A DNA stretch of 16,768 bases, taken from NCBI GenBank assembly GCA_030587525.1, contig JAUQYW010000642.1, positions 1-16,768 on the forward strand, in the 5' to 3' direction. Below are positions 13,990 to 16,768 of this stretch, in pieces. The position numbers and the translations under genes were made by a program. The notes under the pieces are model-generated. The model had not been told where the DNA came from. It was given only the letters and a program-made list of their open reading frames with translations, and searched no databases. Source of the stretch: Candidatus Sigynarchaeota archaeon. Its GTDB lineage: Archaea; Asgardarchaeota; Lokiarchaeia; Sigynarchaeales; Sigynarchaeaceae. The stretch's first letter is position 1; each line of letters begins with the position of its first letter.

Positions 13990-15363
13990 TCATCGTTTCA
14001 TCTTGCCCATGTAATAAGCTTTATAGCCCTGCAACTCGTTACCGAGCCGTCCGAAGAACAAGGGGTTGAGCTCTTTTACTTTTTCCAATACTGGCTGGAA
14101 TCTATCCTTCAAGACCTTCCTGAGAAGTTCCCGTTCAGTTGGTATCATTGGATTGAGCGAAACATCCAGGATCTTCGCAAGGTCTTTTGCGGTGTTATCG
14201 AATCCCTCGAACATTTTCTGGCTGCGAACGTCGTCAAAGAAAGACTGCAGGAATTGCGCCTCGGCCAGCTGATCTATGGTATTCTGGCTAAGAGGTTCGA
14301 TGAAGAGTCCGGTCAGCTTCGCTTTGTACTCTTCGTTGTAACACTTCGCGTAATCATCCAAGACAGATTTGGTTTCAGTGATGATCTTTTCCGCGAATAT
14401 TTTCGCATCCTTGATCTGCTCATCTGACCCGGCCTTACCTGCGAAATCCCGTGCGCTCGATGCATATTCCTCGTATCGCTTTTTAATTTCATCCGGGTTG
14501 AATTTCTTGAGGACCCGGTCCACGTCCTCTTGCTTGGCATTGAAAACTTTCAGCACGGTTTCCGTTTTATAACCCGCCTTCCGGGCAGCTTCGGCATTTT
14601 GTTCTTGGCTCGCTTTAGTGCTGTTAACTCGGTCAACGAGCATTATGGCTGCTTGTCCGGCCATGTCGCCTAAATCACTTAACATCTGCGGGTCTACCTG
14701 CCCTCGCGTCATGAGGGCCCCTCCCCACGCGACGACAGTGCTCACGATTTTGTCGATGTACGGCGCCAAATACTTTTCTTGAAAATCATCCAGTTTCTTT
14801 TTCACGCCTAGGAGGGACTGCGTCACCTTTTGGCTTTCCTCCATGACAGCGACCCGCAGCGCGCCCCAGTCCGCATTGCCTTGCTGGTCCATGTTGATGA
14901 TATTGCCCCAATCTTGAAGACATTTATACTGCTCCCCTCTCAGCCCGACCATCAGCTCGCGAACATAGCCCGCAAATAATGGCATGGGCATATCCGCGAT
15001 GGCGCTGAAAAATTTGCTTTCTTGCTCACATGTCTTATCGACAAACGGCTGCAAATTCGGGTCGGTGCTGCTGAGGAATTTCTGCACCTTCCCGAAGGCT
15101 TCAGAGCCCCGGTCCTTGAAATAACTTGACCACTTGCCCTGCATATCTTGTGCTTTAGAGTCTGTCCCGGACTTGATTAAGGGGAATCCATCGATGATCA
15201 CTTTTTCCCGCCAATCGATGTACTCTTTCAATCGCTGTTCAAAGAGAGACCAGGTCATTAATGGAACAGCCGGGCCGCCAGCACTTTCTTTTGCCGTGGC
15301 GCCTTTCCGCATCTCGTCAAAAATCTTGAGCAGCTCGGCCGGTCGGTTTGGATAATCTGCCAT
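13990..15363 (-). CDS. long helical protein, first gene of a two-gene operon, unknown
   Basis: A 457-residue, almost wholly helical protein with no known domain that I recognise. The N-terminal third has several Trp residues (MTWSLFEQRLKEYIDW, KWSSYFKDRG). The middle has an amphipathic segment IDKIVSTVVAWGGALM, too short and polar to be a sure membrane helix. The rest is charged and coiled-coil-like (EEYASSARDFAGKAGSDEQ). Repeated helical bundles, a scaffold or a filament/granule-associated protein are possible. The start at 15363 is supported by a Shine-Dalgarno-like AAAGGTG eight bases before the ATG and an A/T-rich ATTTTAGA about 30 bases upstream. Its stop is four bases before the start of the PDZ/NTF2-like gene, so the two are surely co-transcribed and probably translationally coupled. 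Codons are less biased than in its partner. Confidence 0.8.
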   Translation of the reverse strand: MADYPNRPAELLKIFDEMRKGATAKESAGGPAVPLMTWSLFEQRLKEYIDWREKVIIDGFPLIKSGTDSKAQDMQGKWSSYFKDRGSEAFGKVQKFLSSTDPNLQPFVDKTCEQESKFFSAIADMPMPLFAGYVRELMVGLRGEQYKCLQDWGNIINMDQQGNADWGALRVAVMEESQKVTQSLLGVKKKLDDFQEKYLAPYIDKIVSTVVAWGGALMTRGQVDPQMLSDLGDMAGQAAIMLVDRVNSTKASQEQNAEAARKAGYKTETVLKVFNAKQEDVDRVLKKFNPDEIKKRYEEYASSARDFAGKAGSDEQIKDAKIFAEKIITETKSVLDDYAKCYNEEYKAKLTGLFIEPLSQNTIDQLAEAQFLQSFFDDVRSQKMFEGFDNTAKDLAKILDVSLNPMIPTERELLRKVLKDRFQPVLEKVKELNPLFFGRLGNELQGYKAYYMGKMKR

Positions 15364-15676
15364 ACATCATGCACCTTTGAAGTTGTCTAAAATTGGAACG
15401 AGATGATCTCATTGATAAACCGTATAGATCGTTTTCGACATCTGGAAACTATTTTTCATCACATAAAAAGCATCGGAAAATCAGTCAGTTCACAACCAGC
15501 GAGGAATTCATATTTGCGCTTTGCCGATGCGACGTCTTCAAGGAAGGGACGGTTCAACGACTATAGGTGGCCAAAGATCAAGAGCCCGTCCAGCACCTTT
15601 TTGTGTGATTGAACTTCTTTCGACCTTCTTTTACCGCTTTCCACACCTCCCAGCGCACCCAGAAACGTCGGTTAGT
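15364..15676. other. intergenic region without a convincing gene
   Basis: About 310 bases upstream of both flanking genes. The minus-strand end holds the ribosome site and a weak A/T box of the helical gene. ORFs at 15403-15612 (+) and 15578-15802 (-) have unusual composition and no start signals. A pyrimidine-rich stretch lies at about 15609-15650. I see no tRNA or stable RNA fold by eye. Confidence 0.5.
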
Positions 15677-15685
15677 TTTATAAAG
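15677..15685 (+). promoter_or_regulatory. TATA box of the duplicated coiled-coil gene
   Basis: TTTATAAAG-type element (within TTTTATAAAG). It predicts transcription near 15706 and a leader of about 60 bases that carries a GGAG ribosome site at 15754-15757. Confidence 0.5.
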
Positions 15686-15766
15686 ATTCGGGGCGATCGA
15701 TTTACGGGACAACGAGGCACGGGTGGAGACGCCATTGCCGTGGGCTTGTCCCTGGAGCGAGACAAG

Positions 15767-16162
15767 ATGGCAGAACCAGGCGATAACGAGCGAATGGAAC
15801 AAGAGTTACTAAGAAAAATACGGGAGTTTGAAAACTTGGTGAAATACGGCGGGATCCAAGCCAGGGGTGAGGCTCTAGCCTTGAAGGCCGAGATAGATGA
15901 TCTCAAGGAAAAAATAAAGGCAAGCAAGGGAGATAACGGCTCGCCTGCCCCAGAGCGAGATATAAAAGCAGCACCAGGCGACATCAAGCGGATGGAAAGA
16001 GAGTTACTGAAAAAAGCACGGGAATTTCAAAACTTGGTGAAACACGGCGGAATTCAAGCCAAGAACGAGGTTCTGGCTTTAAAGGCCGAGATAGACGATC
16101 TCAAGGAAAAAATAAAAGCAAGCAAGGGAAATAGCGACTCGCCAGCTCCGGAACGAGACTAG
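15767..16162 (+). CDS. protein of two tandem 66-residue coiled-coil units, unknown
   Basis: A 131-residue charged helical protein built from two near-copies of one unit. Each unit has PGDxxRMExELLxKxREFxNLVKxGGIQAxxE, then LALKAEIDDLKEKIKASKG and a Ser/Pro linker SPAPERD. The first spans residues 4-65, the second 70-131. Each unit looks like a helical hairpin with a turn at GGIQA, suited to oligomerisation. No membrane helix, signal or Cys is present. The ATG at 15767 is chosen because a GGAG sequence lies nine bases before it; the same frame is open to an ATG at 15521, but that extension is Arg/Pro-rich and crosses the TATA box. It resembles no family I know. It converges with the partial gene on the right, with a hairpin between them. 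Confidence 0.7.
   Translation: MAEPGDNERMEQELLRKIREFENLVKYGGIQARGEALALKAEIDDLKEKIKASKGDNGSPAPERDIKAAPGDIKRMERELLKKAREFQNLVKHGGIQAKNEVLALKAEIDDLKEKIKASKGNSDSPAPERD
15776..15961. repeat. tandem repeat unit 1
   Basis: First copy of the in-frame duplication in the coiled-coil gene. It pairs with 15974-16159 at an offset of 198 bases (66 codons). The DNA is clearly alike, with long shared stretches around the EIDDLKEKIKASKG codons and scattered differences. Confidence 0.85.
15974..16159. repeat. tandem repeat unit 2
   Basis: Second copy of the in-frame duplication. Substitutions such as E to Q and Y to H are conservative, and no stop or frameshift occurs, so both units appear to be kept. Confidence 0.85.
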
Positions 16163-16194
16163 GGCACCAATGCTTATTAATGCATTCTGGGAAG

Positions 16195-16214
16195 CCCGCG
16201 AATTCATTCGCGGG
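16195..16214. terminator. hairpin between convergent genes
   Basis: CCCGCGAA, loop TTCA, TTCGCGGG is a perfect 8-bp GC-rich stem in the 56-base gap between the coiled-coil gene and the convergent partial gene. It has no T-run, so it may be a bidirectional terminator or an mRNA 3' end stabiliser. Confidence 0.45.
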
Positions 16215-16218
16215 TAGT

Positions 16219-16768
16219 TCACTCGTGAAGTTCCTTGAGCATTTGATCGAATTTTCTTGCCTCTAGCAGTGTTCTTTGCTCGTCCGACATTGCGTTGTAG
16301 ACCGTTCTTAAATATTGAAATAACTTCACGACATATCTTTTGAAATAATCCCACGCGTCTTCATCGAAAACCTTGCCAGGGTTCAAAGCATCTTTCAAGG
16401 TGACCTTTATGCTTTTTTTTATATCTCTACCAGCCGATGCATTTCTTTCACACTCGATAATCGTGGTATCGTGTATGGCATCTTCTGTAATGAATTGATT
16501 CAAGATAGTTATCGCCGGACGATCAAGCGTGACGGCATGTTGAAGGAAATCCAATATGTAGATGGGCGCCCCAGAAATTGCATCTTGAAAGGCTGAGAAT
16601 TCAAGGAGTCCAGTTTCATTAACGTGTTTATATGTGATCTTCATAGAGTCGAGCCCCTGGTCGATGGGTATAGTATCCAGGGCAGTGATCGAGGCACGAA
16701 TAAGAATCGCACGATGTTCCATTATACGGTCGGTTCCAAACAACGTGCTGTTGTGCCCAAGAGTAGGA
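16219..16768 (-). CDS. unknown protein, 5' partial at the right edge
   Basis: The frame is open to the right edge (it continues as PTLGHNST before the TTG at 16743), so the true start is probably outside the window. At least 182 residues are visible. The front half appears mixed alpha/beta (MKITYKHVNETGLLEFSAFQDAISGAPIYILDFL), and the back half is charged and helical (DEDAWDYFKRYVVKLFQYL ... KFDQMLKELHE). No signal, membrane helix or known catalytic motif is visible. I do not recognise the family. The stop is a TGA five bases from the hairpin separating it from the convergent coiled-coil gene. Confidence 0.7.
   Translation of the reverse strand, partial: PTLGHNSTLFGTDRIMEHRAILIRASITALDTIPIDQGLDSMKITYKHVNETGLLEFSAFQDAISGAPIYILDFLQHAVTLDRPAITILNQFITEDAIHDTTIIECERNASAGRDIKKSIKVTLKDALNPGKVFDEDAWDYFKRYVVKLFQYLRTVYNAMSDEQRTLLEARKFDQMLKELHE

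Noticed and set aside
13657..14427. 256-residue plus-strand ORF
   Set aside because: Antisense to both genes of the operon, spanning their junction; Phe/Leu/Ser-rich composition typical of a shadow frame.
15540..15600. Possible tRNA or structured RNA (GGACGG ... CCGTCC)
   Set aside because: Only one weak six-base pairing is visible, with no T-loop, anticodon stem or CCA-like end.
15521..15766. N-terminal extension of the coiled-coil protein to the ATG at 15521
   Set aside because: The extension is Arg/Pro-rich and spans the TATA box at 15677; a GGAG site nine bases before ATG 15767 supports the shorter protein.

Overview
The window reads as archaeal chromosomal DNA. A/T-rich TATA-type boxes sit about 25-30 bases before several start codons, and some genes appear leaderless or nearly so. 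T-runs follow several genes, and the surface proteins are anchored by a C-terminal membrane helix ending in a basic tail. The mix of genes suggests an Asgard archaeon of the Lokiarchaeia/Sigynarchaeia type: a bacterial/eukaryote-like leucine-rich-repeat protein, a seven-helix membrane protein with a Cys/His zinc module of a kind I associate with Asgard genomes, a NosD-like beta-helix surface protein, and many orphan helical proteins. That placement is inference from protein style; there is no rRNA or other marker gene in the window. I saw no convincing tRNA, rRNA, CRISPR array or intact insertion sequence.

Layout. Positions 1-1526 (+) hold the 3' end of a membrane-anchored GH99-like glycosidase and a membrane-tethered alpha/beta hydrolase. 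A regulatory interval follows, with a TATA box and a hyphenated palindrome. Next is a 678-residue fusion of a class I SAM methyltransferase with a D-Ala-D-Ala-ligase-like ATP-grasp domain (1887-3923, +). A secreted, anchored beta-propeller-like protein (3944-5254, -) and the seven-helix zinc-module protein (5434-6522, +) diverge from a shared promoter region. A 1070-residue beta-helix surface protein with three Ig/PKD-like modules fills 6701-9913 (-).

From 9914 to 12360 the genes are small: possible short ORFs around a perfect 20-bp palindrome, a helical 132-residue protein, the LRR protein, a basic coiled-coil protein of 88 residues, and a composite repeat/palindrome followed by a possible gene remnant. 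Positions 12360-15363 (-) hold a tight two-gene operon of unrecognised soluble proteins: a long helical protein, then a protein with a PDZ-like N-terminus and an NTF2-like C-terminus. The right end has a protein made of two copies of a 66-residue coiled-coil unit (15767-16162, +) and the 3' part of an unrecognised gene entering from the right (-).

How the genes relate: several products are predicted to face outward (glycosidase, propeller, beta-helix protein), with the hydrolase tethered to the membrane, so much of the left half concerns the cell surface. The right half is cytosolic and mostly orphan. Apart from the 13990/13985 operon, nearly every gene has its own promoter and the strands alternate. 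The best candidates for undescribed biology are the methyltransferase-ligase fusion, the two-gene operon, the seven-helix zinc protein, and the composite DNA palindromes at 10153-10172 and 12020-12073.
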